In this document: positions 25,668 to 33,043 of the stretch, one piece after another
Layout of the letters: each line of letters opens with the position of its first letter
Position numbering within the stretch: position 1 is the stretch's first letter
Position numbers and translations under genes: made by a program
Source: Bryobacter sp964387685
GTDB lineage: Bacteria; Acidobacteriota; Terriglobia; Bryobacterales; Bryobacteraceae
DNA: 64,000 nt
NCBI GenBank assembly: GCA_964387685.1
Contig: CAYLXK010000006.1
Span: 62,001 to 126,000 of the forward strand
Direction: 5' to 3'
Notes under the pieces: generated by a model
Database searches by the model: none
Seen by the model: the letters and a program-made list of their open reading frames with translations, nothing else
What the model was told of the DNA's origin: nothing

Positions 25668-26732
25668 TTATTGCAGTTTGCCGCGGGCGGCCACGGGCCA
25701 GGAAGTTTCTACCACGCCGCCGCGGTGGCCGTGTACGCTTTCGGCGAGATTCATCGCCACACACACGTGGTTCATGAGGATGCGGAGCTTATCGCCGACG
25801 CCGAAAGGGCGCTCGCAGCGGGAGACGTCGATGAAGCCGTGTTCCTCGTTCATCTTGTGGAAGTGAGCCTCTGGGGCGTCGAGTACAAGGCCGAAGCTGA
25901 CGCCCGGGTCGCCCTGCAGGCGGTCGCTCGAGAACGTTTTGGAGCCGCCATCGACGAGGACCTGGCCGGACTTGGCGGTGGAGACGACGGTGACGATCAT
26001 GTGCGCGGCGCAGTCTTCTAAGGTGCAGGCGCCGGAATTCACCGTGTTGCGGTCGTTGAAGACATAGGTGCCGGGGCGGATTTCATTCATGCCGCGGACC
26101 AAATGAGACTGCGGCCAGGTGGGGGTGGAGCCGCCGGAGACAACCCGGGGCGCGAGGCCAATTTTAGAGACAGAGTGGACGGCTTCTTCGACGACCGCAT
26201 CGAGGGCGGTGACATCCACATTCGTTTTGAGGTGTCCGGGGTAGAAGGCTAGACCATCAAAGCGGATATGCGGAAGGCGGGCGATGGATTCCACAAGCGC
26301 GGGCAGTTCGGCAAGGGGAACGCCGGCGCGGCCGAGCCCCGCGTCAAACTCGGCCAGGATATTGACGGGCAGGCCCGCGTCGCTTAACTGGCGGGCCGCT
26401 TCGAAGGAATCGAGCGAGACACTGATCCGAGTGCGGGCGGCCAGGCGCCGGAGGCGTTCCAGTTTGGGGGCGCCGATGGTGGGGAAGGCGATGAGGAGGT
26501 CGTCCGGGGCGGCGTCCATGAGCACTTCGGCTTCGGTGGGTTTGGCAACGGTAAGGCCTGCGGCGCCGAGAGCGAGTTGCTGGCGGGCGATCCAAGGGGA
26601 CTTATGCGTCTTGGTATGGGGCCGCAGGCGGAGGCCATGGGCCTGGGTGTATTCGGCCATGGTCCGCAGGTTGCGCTCCATGACGTCGAGATCGACGGCG
26701 AGGGCAGGAGTGTCGAGTTCGAGCAAATGCAC
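25668..26732 (-). CDS. D-threonine aldolase / D-serine dehydratase-like PLP enzyme
   Basis: 354 residues with the alanine-racemase-type barrel: LDTPALAVDLDVMERNL at the start, the PLP lysine in LRPHTKTHKS, and a C-terminal beta domain ending with NHVCVAMNL, where His-x-Cys is the metal pair known from eukaryotic-type D-serine dehydratase (DSD1) and where D-threonine aldolase has related ligands. The two activities cannot be separated from sequence. It starts 6 bases after the stop of the upstream secreted-protein gene, at the end of the run that begins with rpmI. Confidence 0.9.
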   Translation of the reverse strand: MHLLELDTPALAVDLDVMERNLRTMAEYTQAHGLRLRPHTKTHKSPWIARQQLALGAAGLTVAKPTEAEVLMDAAPDDLLIAFPTIGAPKLERLRRLAARTRISVSLDSFEAARQLSDAGLPVNILAEFDAGLGRAGVPLAELPALVESIARLPHIRFDGLAFYPGHLKTNVDVTALDAVVEEAVHSVSKIGLAPRVVSGGSTPTWPQSHLVRGMNEIRPGTYVFNDRNTVNSGACTLEDCAAHMIVTVVSTAKSGQVLVDGGSKTFSSDRLQGDPGVSFGLVLDAPEAHFHKMNEEHGFIDVSRCERPFGVGDKLRILMNHVCVAMNLAESVHGHRGGVVETSWPVAARGKLQ

Positions 26733-26738
26733 GATGAG

Positions 26739-27392
26739 TTAGGGCTTCTTTTCCTTGAACTCCATGTCGATGCGGCCGCCCATGCCGCGATAGAGGAGCA
26801 TGATGTTCTTCGGCTTGTGCTTGCCGTCGATGGGGAAATAGAGAAGGCCGGTGAGGGGCTCGGGGCCGAGTTCGCGTTGGGGCAGTTCTTTGTCTTCGAG
26901 GACCTTCTTCATGGGGTTGACCTTGGCGCCGGCTTCGTCTTTCATTTCGGCGTGGGCGGAATCCGTGTTGGCCGTGCCGCTGCCGATCATGTTGCCGTTG
27001 CCGGGAAGCATGACGGGGGGCCCGCCGACGCCGCCCCAGACGGGGCCGTTGTTTTGCCCCATGACGCCGGAGGTGGGGCCGGGTTTGGACTTAATGACGA
27101 GCGCGCCGCGTCCGGTTAACTGCGCGGGAGAAAAAGGCTTGGTCTTTTGGCCGTCGTCGGTGATGAGGATTTGAAAGTCGTCGCGGTCGATGCGAATGCT
27201 TTCGTCCGTACGGCTCTTGAGGGTAACTTCGATGACGTAGAGGTAGCCGCCCATCTCGTCGCCGAGCACTTGCTTGACGGCTTCCTTGCCCGGATACACG
27301 GTGGCGAGGATTTCCATTTTATCGCTGGCGCCGCGCGCGGTGCCGGTCTTGATGTCGGCGGCGAGCAGGCTCAACAAGAGCAGATGGGTCAT
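26739..27392 (-). CDS. Secreted protein of unknown function
   Basis: About 217 residues beginning MTHLLLLSLLAADIKTG, a signal-peptide-like start. ATG 27392 is preceded by GGGAG at good spacing, which decides the start over a longer upstream reading. The domain has a beta-rich part (YLYVIEVTLKSRTDESIRID) and a Gly/Asn-rich loop (GQNNGPVWGGVGG). I do not recognise a family. It lies 2 bases after the hydrolase stop, in one minus-strand run with it and the PLP enzyme. Confidence 0.7.
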   Translation of the reverse strand: MTHLLLLSLLAADIKTGTARGASDKMEILATVYPGKEAVKQVLGDEMGGYLYVIEVTLKSRTDESIRIDRDDFQILITDDGQKTKPFSPAQLTGRGALVIKSKPGPTSGVMGQNNGPVWGGVGGPPVMLPGNGNMIGSGTANTDSAHAEMKDEAGAKVNPMKKVLEDKELPQRELGPEPLTGLLYFPIDGKHKPKNIMLLYRGMGGRIDMEFKEKKP

Positions 27393-27394
27393 GC

Positions 27395-28267
27395 TTATCT
27401 CCCTAACCACATTCTGACTGATTTTGAGACGCGCTCGGCGGCGTCCTGTTGGACGAAGTGTCCGGCTTCGGGAATCGTGACGAGCGTCAGGTCGCTGACC
27501 CAATCCCAGGTGCCGTTGAGGGCGGGGGACAGTAGCGCGGTGTCGCCGAGGCCGTGGATCAGCAAAGTCGGGATGGCGAGAGGCTTGATTTCGCCCTGCG
27601 GGGCCTGGTAGGGCGGGCGCGGATAGTTGCGCTGGTAGTAGGCCATCATGGCCGGAAGGCTGGAGCGCTCGAAGGCTTCGACGTAGACTTTGCGGGCCTC
27701 GGGGTCTTTGACCCAGCCGGCGAGGCCGGCGGCTTTGAGCTTCAAGTGGGAGTCTGGCTCCTGGAAGCGGCGGGCGTATTCGCTGGCCTTTTGCTGGTCG
27801 GGGTTGCTAGCGAGTTCGCGGCCCAGACCGCGCGGGTGGGGCAGATTGAGGATGACGAGTTTGTCGAGCAACTGGGGTGCGTTGAAGGCGACCTGCCAGG
27901 CAATGGCGCCACCCCAATCGTGGGCCATGAGGGTGACTTGGGGGCGGCCCTGGGCACGGATGACGGAAACAACGTCGCCGACGAGGAGGCGCATGTCGTA
28001 GTTTTCGGCGCCGGCGGGTTGGGCGCTGAGATTGTAGCCGCGCAGGTCCAGGGCAACGCAGCGGTAGCCGGCATTGGCCAGGAACTGCATCTGGTGGCGC
28101 CAGGTGTACCAGAAATCCGGGAAGCCATGCACCATAACGACGACGGGCCCCGTTTTGGGCCCGAAGCTCGCCGTATGGATTTTGACGCCACCCGAGTCTA
28201 CGTAAGCGTGTTCGACCTTGGCGTCGAAGTCGGACGCGGCTAGCAGGAGGGCCAGGATGGGCAGCAT
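27395..28267 (-). CDS. Alpha/beta hydrolase, epoxide-hydrolase-like, exported
   Basis: 290 residues. After a short hydrophobic N-terminus (MLPILALLLAA) comes the fold: HGFPDFWYTW (oxyanion HGxP), the nucleophile Asp in LMAHDWGGAIAW, the acid Asp in HGLGDTALL and the base His in EAGHFVQQD. A nucleophilic Asp rather than Ser and a Tyr-rich cap segment (MMAYYQRNY) point to the soluble epoxide hydrolase/haloalkane dehalogenase group. It starts 7 bases after zapA. Confidence 0.88.
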   Translation of the reverse strand: MLPILALLLAASDFDAKVEHAYVDSGGVKIHTASFGPKTGPVVVMVHGFPDFWYTWRHQMQFLANAGYRCVALDLRGYNLSAQPAGAENYDMRLLVGDVVSVIRAQGRPQVTLMAHDWGGAIAWQVAFNAPQLLDKLVILNLPHPRGLGRELASNPDQQKASEYARRFQEPDSHLKLKAAGLAGWVKDPEARKVYVEAFERSSLPAMMAYYQRNYPRPPYQAPQGEIKPLAIPTLLIHGLGDTALLSPALNGTWDWVSDLTLVTIPEAGHFVQQDAAERVSKSVRMWLGR

Positions 28268-28274
28268 GGTGCCG

Positions 28275-28580
28275 CTATTTTAGCTCGTCTTCGAGAAGGC
28301 TTAGAAGGTCGTTGAGTTTCTGTTTTTGGGCGGGCTTGGTTTTCTGTTTGGCCAGCTCGGCTTCGAGTGCGGCGACTTCGGCTTCGAGGCTGGAGATGCG
28401 GTCGGCGAAGTGGAGGCAAGACAAAATGGCGGCACGATTGGAATCGGCGATACCGCGCGCGGCGATGACGCGCATGAGGTCGTCGACCTTGGCGGCGATG
28501 GCTTCGACGCGCTCGGGGCTTTCCGCGGTAACAACGGTGAACTGCTGGCCGTAAATCGTAACGGAAACCGGCTGGCCCAT
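28275..28580 (-). CDS. zapA: Cell division protein ZapA
   Basis: 101 residues: an N-terminal beta-alpha head (VSVTIYGQQFTVVTAESPERVEAIAAKVDDLM) and a C-terminal coiled coil (SSLEAEVAALEAELAKQK). Matches ZapA, which bundles FtsZ filaments at the division ring. Directly preceded by a ZapB-like coiled-coil gene (16-base gap) and by rplT. Confidence 0.9.
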   Translation of the reverse strand: MGQPVSVTIYGQQFTVVTAESPERVEAIAAKVDDLMRVIAARGIADSNRAAILSCLHFADRISSLEAEVAALEAELAKQKTKPAQKQKLNDLLSLLEDELK

Positions 28581-28596
28581 CGCGGTGGATCCGGGG

Positions 28597-28824
28597 TTAG
28601 TCGCCCGGGGTCTCCATCTGTTCGAGGAGCTTGGAGATGCGGCTGGCGGCCTGTTTGCTCTTGTTGCGGCTTAGGGAGAGTTCGGCCTCGAGGCGTTCGA
28701 CGTCTTTTTGGAGAGCCGCTTTTTCCTTTTTCAACACGGCCACGGCTTCCAAAGCCTTGACGACACGGCCCTCGAGCTGGGCCAGCAGTTCGGACTCGGG
28801 ATCTTGAAAGAGTTCGTCGGCCAT
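28597..28824 (-). CDS. Short coiled-coil protein, ZapB-like
   Basis: 75 residues almost entirely alpha-helical and heptad-like: LLAQLEGRVVKALEAVAVLKKEKAALQ and then VERLEAELSLSRNKSK. Start ATG 28824 (MADELF), 7 bases after the rplT stop. A longer frame through the rplT repeats is not a real start. Adjacency to zapA and length near ZapB suggest a division-ring partner; sequence alone would not prove it. Confidence 0.7.
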   Translation of the reverse strand: MADELFQDPESELLAQLEGRVVKALEAVAVLKKEKAALQKDVERLEAELSLSRNKSKQAASRISKLLEQMETPGD

Positions 28825-28831
28825 GGGAATC

Positions 28832-29257
28832 TTAGGCGGGCTGCGGCTGTGCAGTCTGCGGCTGTGCAGTCTGCGGCTGTGCAGTCTGCGGTTGGGCGGC
28901 CTGGGTGAGGGCGGCTTTGGCTTTTTCGACCAGGGCGGTGAAGCCGAGAGCGTCGGCAACGGCGATGTCGGCCAACATCTTGCGGTTGAGGTCGAGGCCG
29001 GCCTTCTTCAAGCCATCCATGAAGCGGGAGTAGCTGATGCCGTTGGTCTTGGCCGAGGCGCTGATGCGGACGATCCAAAGGCTGCGGAAGTCGCGCTTTT
29101 TCAGGCGGCGGCCTTTGTAGCCGTATACGCCGGCCTTTTCCACCGCTTCCTGAGCGGAGCGGTTCAGCTTGGATTTAGTAAGAAAGTAGCCTTCGGCCGC
29201 TTTCAGGGTTTTATGACGGAAGTCTCTTCTTCCGGTACCACGTTTGACTCTAGGCAC
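28832..29257 (-). CDS. rplT: Large-subunit ribosomal protein bL20 with a repeat-rich C-terminal extension
   Basis: The first ~117 residues are classical L20: MPRVKRGTGRRDFRH, KGRRLKKRDFRSLWIVRI, SYSRFMDGLKKAGLDLNRK. L20 is usually about 118 residues; here it runs to 141 by a tail of AQPQT units encoded by tandem 15-bp repeats (28841-28885). The start is preceded by a purine-rich stretch. Sits downstream of rpmI by 82 bases, with no infC in the window. Confidence 0.96.
   Translation of the reverse strand: MPRVKRGTGRRDFRHKTLKAAEGYFLTKSKLNRSAQEAVEKAGVYGYKGRRLKKRDFRSLWIVRISASAKTNGISYSRFMDGLKKAGLDLNRKMLADIAVADALGFTALVEKAKAALTQAAQPQTAQPQTAQPQTAQPQPA
28841..28885. repeat. Tandem 15-bp repeat in rplT
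   Basis: Three exact copies of CTGCGGCTGTGCAGT (plus strand) at 28841-28855, 28856-28870 and 28871-28885, with a decayed fourth copy after. Read on the minus strand they encode repeated Ala-Gln-Pro-Gln-Thr units at the C-terminus of L20. In-frame length change by slippage is possible. Confidence 0.95.
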
Positions 29258-29339
29258 GTTTTTTCTCCTTCAAATGAATGTGGTCTTGCGGGCACGTGCG
29301 AGGAGCGCCGCTCGAACCGGAATATCTAGTACGCCGCTA

Positions 29340-29537
29340 TTAGGCGTAAGGCAGCATATCCGCGACGGCGTTGTGATTGGCGGTGGACACGGTGGTGCCC
29401 TGGCCGAGACGGCGCTTATTCGCGTTGGATTTGCCGGCGAAAAGATGGCGAGCGTTCGCCTTGCGACGGGTGAATTTGCCCGAGGCGGTCTTCTTGAAGC
29501 GCTTCGCCGCGCCCTTATGGGTTTTCAACTTCGGCAT
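29340..29537 (-). CDS. rpmI: Large-subunit ribosomal protein bL35
   Basis: 65 residues, full-length L35: MPKLKTHKGAAKRFKKTASGKF, then the RRKANARHLFAGKS basic core. First gene of rpmI-rplT-zapB-like-zapA. infC, which usually precedes rpmI, is missing here; an EF-G paralogue lies upstream instead, separated by a terminator-like hairpin. Confidence 0.97.
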   Translation of the reverse strand: MPKLKTHKGAAKRFKKTASGKFTRRKANARHLFAGKSNANKRRLGQGTTVSTANHNAVADMLPYA

Positions 29538-29573
29538 GATGTTTTTCCTTTAAGGGAATGAGCAGACGTGAAA

Positions 29574-29600
29574 GAGGCCGCACGCTGGAGGTGCGGCCTC
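29574..29600 (-). terminator. Terminator-like hairpin between the EF-G paralogue and rpmI
   Basis: Perfect 10-bp stem GAGGCCGCAC / GTGCGGCCTC with a 7-base loop. On the minus strand it follows the EF-G paralogue stop by 28 bases and is followed by a short T run (TTTC). It could instead be part of the rpmI leader. Confidence 0.6.
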
Positions 29601-29628
29601 GCGTTTACCTCTTAGAATCGTAACACAA

Positions 29629-31545
29629 TTACTCGTCATCGGGAGCGTGGAGGCGGGTGGACGCCGCGGCGGCAATGATTTTTTCGGCCTGGGGGGCGGG
29701 GACGTAATCGTAGTGGTCGAATTCCATGTGGAAAGTAGCCCGGCCCTGGGTCATGGCGGTGAGGTCGTTCTGGTAGGTCAGCATTTCGGCCATGGGGGCG
29801 ACGGCTCTAATTAGCTGGACGCCGCCATTGACTTCCATACCGGCGACACGGCCGCGGCGGCCGTTGAGATCGCCCATGAGATCGCCGGCGAACTCGACGG
29901 GGGCCTGGATTTCGATTTTCATAACGGGTTCGAGCAAGGCGGGCCGGGCTTGTTCCATGGCGGCCTTGAAGGCTTTGCGGCCGGCCATTTTGAAGCTCAT
30001 TTCGTTGGAATCGACGTCGTGGTAGCTGCCGTCATAGAGGGTGACCTTGAAGTCGACCATGGGAAAACCGGCCAAATGGCCATGTTCGGCGGCCTCGAGA
30101 ATGCCTTTTTCGACGGCGGGGACAAACTGGCGGGGAATGGCGCCCCCGAAGATGGAGTTGACGAACTGAAAGCGCTCGCCGCGGGGGAGGGGCTCGATTT
30201 TAATCTTGCAGTCTCCGAACTGGCCATGGCCGCCGGTCTGCTTTTTGTGACGCCCTTGGACGTCGGCGGCGCCGCGAATGGTCTCGCGGTAGGGGATCTT
30301 AGGCGCGCGAAGTTCGATATCGACGTGGTATCGCTTCCGGAGGCGGTTGACCATGACCTCGACATGCTGCTGGCCATTGCCGGCCAAGAGGAACTCTTTG
30401 GTTTGCGGGTCGCGGTAAAAGCGCAGGGTGGGGTCCTCCTCCAGGACCTTGTGGACGGCCGAGCCGAGGCGGTCTTCGTCGTTGCGAGTCTTGGCGAGGA
30501 TGGCGTAGGCGATGGCGGGCTCGGGAATCGAGACGGCAGGCCATTGTTGCGGCGCGGATTTATCGGAAAGCGAGTCTCCAGTGAGAGTGTCCTTGAGCTT
30601 GTGGACGACGCCGATGTCGCCGGCGTGAAGTTCCGGGATTTCCAGATTTTGTTTGCCAAAGGGGACGCTTAAGTGGGCGAAGCGTTCGTCGCAGCCGGTG
30701 CGGGCGTTGGTCAAGTGCCCGTCGTTGCGCAGGGCGCCGGACATGACGCGGAAGTAGGAAAGGCGGCCGGAGAAGGGGTCCGAATTGGTTTTAAAGACAA
30801 AAACGGAGGGGGCAGCGGACTTGCCGAGGTGGGCGCGTTCGGCCGGGGAGGGAAGGTATTCGACGATGAAGTTGATGAGTTCGCGGATGCCCTCGCCCTT
30901 GAGCGCGGAGACGGCGAGGATCGGGAAGACTTTGCGCTCGAGGATCTCTTTGTGGATGCCGTTCTTGAAATGCTCTGGCGTGAGGGCGCCGGATTCGAAG
31001 AATTCGGCCAGGAGAGCGTCGTCGTCCTCGGCGATCATTTCCGTAAGCTCGTCATGGGCTTCGACATTCAGGCAGCGGCGGCCGAAACGTTCGCGGATGG
31101 AGGCGGCGGCGCGGTCGAAGCTAGCGCGTTCGTGATCGAGCTTGGTGACGACGAAGACAACGGGGAGCTGGAATTCTTCGGCAAAGTGCCAGATGCGTTC
31201 GGTTTCTACCTGCACGCCGCAGGCGCCATCGACGGCGAGGAGGACGGCGTCGGCGGCGGGGAAGACGAGGCGGGCGTCATGGATGAAGGGGGTAAGGCCA
31301 GGGGTGTCGAGGAGATTGATTTTGTGTTTCGAGAATTCCAGGGCGGCAAGGCCCGTGGAGAGGCTGTGTTTGCGGGCGACTTCCTCTTCGTCGAAAGAGG
31401 TGGGGGTGGGGCCTTCATCGGGGCGGAGAAGGCGGCTGGTGGAGCCAGCGGCGTAAAGCATGGCGCTGGCGAGGAGAGTTTTGCCGGCATGAGCGTGCCC
31501 GGCGAGGGCTACATTCCTGAGTTCCGAGGTTGCGTAGACGCGCAT
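29629..31545 (-). CDS. Elongation factor G-like GTPase (EF-G paralogue)
   Basis: 638 residues starting MRVYATSELRNVALAGHAHAGKTLL. The G1 loop (GHAHAGKT), DTPGL, and VVTKLDHER (G4) are present. The G2 segment reads ARKHSLSTGL in place of the ERGITI of housekeeping EF-G, which places it in the EF-G-like/EF-G-2 paralogue group, shorter than true EF-G (about 700). The C-terminal part has the domain IV-V features (GYFEVxP-like segments, MAEMLTYQNDLTAMTQGRA). Its role is unclear in this group. Start ATG 31545 is preceded by GAGGGGACC; a long upstream reading lacks support. Confidence 0.85.
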   Translation of the reverse strand: MRVYATSELRNVALAGHAHAGKTLLASAMLYAAGSTSRLLRPDEGPTPTSFDEEEVARKHSLSTGLAALEFSKHKINLLDTPGLTPFIHDARLVFPAADAVLLAVDGACGVQVETERIWHFAEEFQLPVVFVVTKLDHERASFDRAAASIRERFGRRCLNVEAHDELTEMIAEDDDALLAEFFESGALTPEHFKNGIHKEILERKVFPILAVSALKGEGIRELINFIVEYLPSPAERAHLGKSAAPSVFVFKTNSDPFSGRLSYFRVMSGALRNDGHLTNARTGCDERFAHLSVPFGKQNLEIPELHAGDIGVVHKLKDTLTGDSLSDKSAPQQWPAVSIPEPAIAYAILAKTRNDEDRLGSAVHKVLEEDPTLRFYRDPQTKEFLLAGNGQQHVEVMVNRLRKRYHVDIELRAPKIPYRETIRGAADVQGRHKKQTGGHGQFGDCKIKIEPLPRGERFQFVNSIFGGAIPRQFVPAVEKGILEAAEHGHLAGFPMVDFKVTLYDGSYHDVDSNEMSFKMAGRKAFKAAMEQARPALLEPVMKIEIQAPVEFAGDLMGDLNGRRGRVAGMEVNGGVQLIRAVAPMAEMLTYQNDLTAMTQGRATFHMEFDHYDYVPAPQAEKIIAAAASTRLHAPDDE

Positions 31546-31647
31546 GGTCGAGGTCCCCTCCTTAGGGACTGGCCGGGTTGTATCACAATTGGGTAACAAG
31601 AGGAAGGGGCCGGCTAGAGGCGCTGGTTGGTGGATCACGGGAGGGCC

Positions 31648-32016
31648 ATGGTGCCAGAGACGCCTTTGGTAGGTTCGGTGGTGATGGAGCTTCCCCATGG
31701 AGAAGCGGCGATTGTGGATCTCCAAAAATTGGCGGGCTACTGTCTCAACGCATCGCATCCTCGCGGAAAGCATAAGGCAGGGGTGTTTCAGGCGGTTCTT
31801 GGCTTGCATGTCAGCGATGCCGATTTTTTGAGGAACGAGCTCTTACGCGCAGCGCGTGATGCGGAGGCGTTTCAGTCGGGCTCGGACGAATATGGCAAAA
31901 GGTATATCGTCGACTTTCCCGTTTGCTTTCCAGAGGGCCAGGGTACCGTTCGTAGTTCCTGGATCCTACTTCGAGGCGAGGAGACGCCTCGGAGAACCAG
32001 GTGCTTTTTGCTATGA
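31648..32016 (+). CDS. DUF6883 protein, possible toxin-antitoxin component
   Basis: About 122 residues. AAIVDLQKLAGYCLNASHPRGKHKAGVF matches the conserved core of DUF6883. Directly followed by a DUF4926 gene (stop TGA at 32014-32016, next start within 20 bases). The DUF6883-DUF4926 pairing is seen in several phyla and resembles a toxin-antitoxin or bacteriocin-immunity style pair, but a function is not established. GGGAGG just upstream favours ATG 31648 or GTG 31651. Confidence 0.65.
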   Translation: MVPETPLVGSVVMELPHGEAAIVDLQKLAGYCLNASHPRGKHKAGVFQAVLGLHVSDADFLRNELLRAARDAEAFQSGSDEYGKRYIVDFPVCFPEGQGTVRSSWILLRGEETPRRTRCFLL

Positions 32017-32034
32017 ATGAGTGAGGAGATGGAA

Positions 32035-32253
32035 ATGCGGGATTTGGAAGTCCTTTCGGTGGTGGCGCTTTTGGACGAAGCGCCCCTGCATGGCCTGCGG
32101 AGTGGGCAGGTGGGTACCGTAGTGGAACGGCTGAGGGATGGGGCCTACGAAGTCGACTTTAGCGACGAAGAGGGCCGAACTTACGCGTTAGTCGCGCTGC
32201 GGGACGAACAGTTGTTAAGGCTGTGGCATGGGAGGCATTTGCAAGCGGCCTAA
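32035..32253 (+). CDS. DUF4926 protein
   Basis: About 72 residues beginning MRDLEVLSVVALLDEAP. The pattern HGLRSGQVGTVVERL, then YEVDFSDEEGRTYALVALRDEQLL is the complete small beta-barrel-like DUF4926 fold. Chosen start ATG 32035 has AGGAG at 32024-32028; ATG 32017 is in frame and adds six residues. Likely acts with the DUF6883 protein upstream. Confidence 0.75.
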   Translation: MRDLEVLSVVALLDEAPLHGLRSGQVGTVVERLRDGAYEVDFSDEEGRTYALVALRDEQLLRLWHGRHLQAA

Positions 32254-32430
32254 GGCGGAGAGAAAGTGCCGTCACCGGTTTCGTCGTGGCACGAGCCAGG
32301 GAATCGGCAGTGGCAGTTTTCTGATCCTCGGGGCGCAGTGCTGGGTACGGGAGGCGTTAGTTGTGGAACGTGACGCTTCTGTAACACTTGCGGGACCCCA
32401 AAGGTCGAAGGGGTAGAGGAGTAATGAAGG

Positions 32431-33000
32431 ATGAAGACTTTAGTTTCCCTATTGCTGATTGCAGGCGCCCTAGGCGCGCAGAATAGCTCAAACGCGGCCA
32501 GGCGGATTCCCGCCACGACGGTGATCAACGTGCGGTTGATCGATACGATCGATTCCTCCATGGCCATAGAAGGGCAGATCTTTCAGGCCAGTTTGGCCGA
32601 GCCGATTATCGTCAGGAACCGGGAAGTGGCCGGGCGAGGGGCCAATGCCACGGTGAAGCTGCTGGACTTGGAGAAGAGCGGTAAATTTACCGGTCAGTCC
32701 GGGCTAGGAGTGGTGCTGGACACGATTACGATCAACGGGCGGGCGGTGCCGGTGGAGACCGGCGTGGTAAGCAAGACCAGCGGCAGCCAAGGCAAGAATA
32801 CGGCGCTGAAGACCGGCGTGGGCGCGGGGATCGGCGCGGCGATTGGGGCGATCGCGGGCGGGGGTAAGGGAGCGGCGATCGGCGCGGGTGTGGGCGGCGC
32901 GGCTGGGGCAGGCAGCCAGATCTTCACCAAAGGCAAAAAGGTGCAGATCCCGAGCGAGACCGTTCTGACCTTTACGACGACCACCGCAACCAGGCTCTAA
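32431..33000 (+). CDS. Exported glycine-zipper envelope protein
   Basis: 189 residues with a signal peptide (MKTLVSLLLIAGALGAQ). A beta-rich part (VINVRLIDTIDSSMAIEGQIFQASL, then VAGRGANATVKLLDLEKSG) precedes a glycine-zipper segment with GVGAGIGAAIGAIAGGGKGAA at about 130-150, followed by KVQIPSETVLTFT. Related proteins recur in Acidobacteria with unknown function; the zipper suggests membrane insertion or oligomerisation. A GAGGAG sequence lies 8 or more bases before the ATG. Confidence 0.7.
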   Translation: MKTLVSLLLIAGALGAQNSSNAARRIPATTVINVRLIDTIDSSMAIEGQIFQASLAEPIIVRNREVAGRGANATVKLLDLEKSGKFTGQSGLGVVLDTITINGRAVPVETGVVSKTSGSQGKNTALKTGVGAGIGAAIGAIAGGGKGAAIGAGVGGAAGAGSQIFTKGKKVQIPSETVLTFTTTTATRL

Positions 33001-33043
33001 GGCAGCCTTAGGGCTGAAACGGACTTGACATAAAATAAGGGGC

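Noticed and set aside
28841..28885. CRISPR or mobile repeat
   Set aside because: The repeats are adjacent without spacers and lie in frame inside rplT.
29574..29600. L20 autoregulatory leader structure
   Set aside because: A simple 10-bp hairpin with a T run at the end of the EF-G paralogue fits a terminator better; no pseudoknot-like L20 site recognised, though the option remains.
30673..31596. 307-codon plus-strand frame in the EF-G paralogue
   Set aside because: Shadow frame; the minus-strand G motifs are intact.
33025..33030. TTGACA just before the M13 gene as a -35 box
   Set aside because: Only 13 bases from the start codon, so no room for a -10 box and transcript start.
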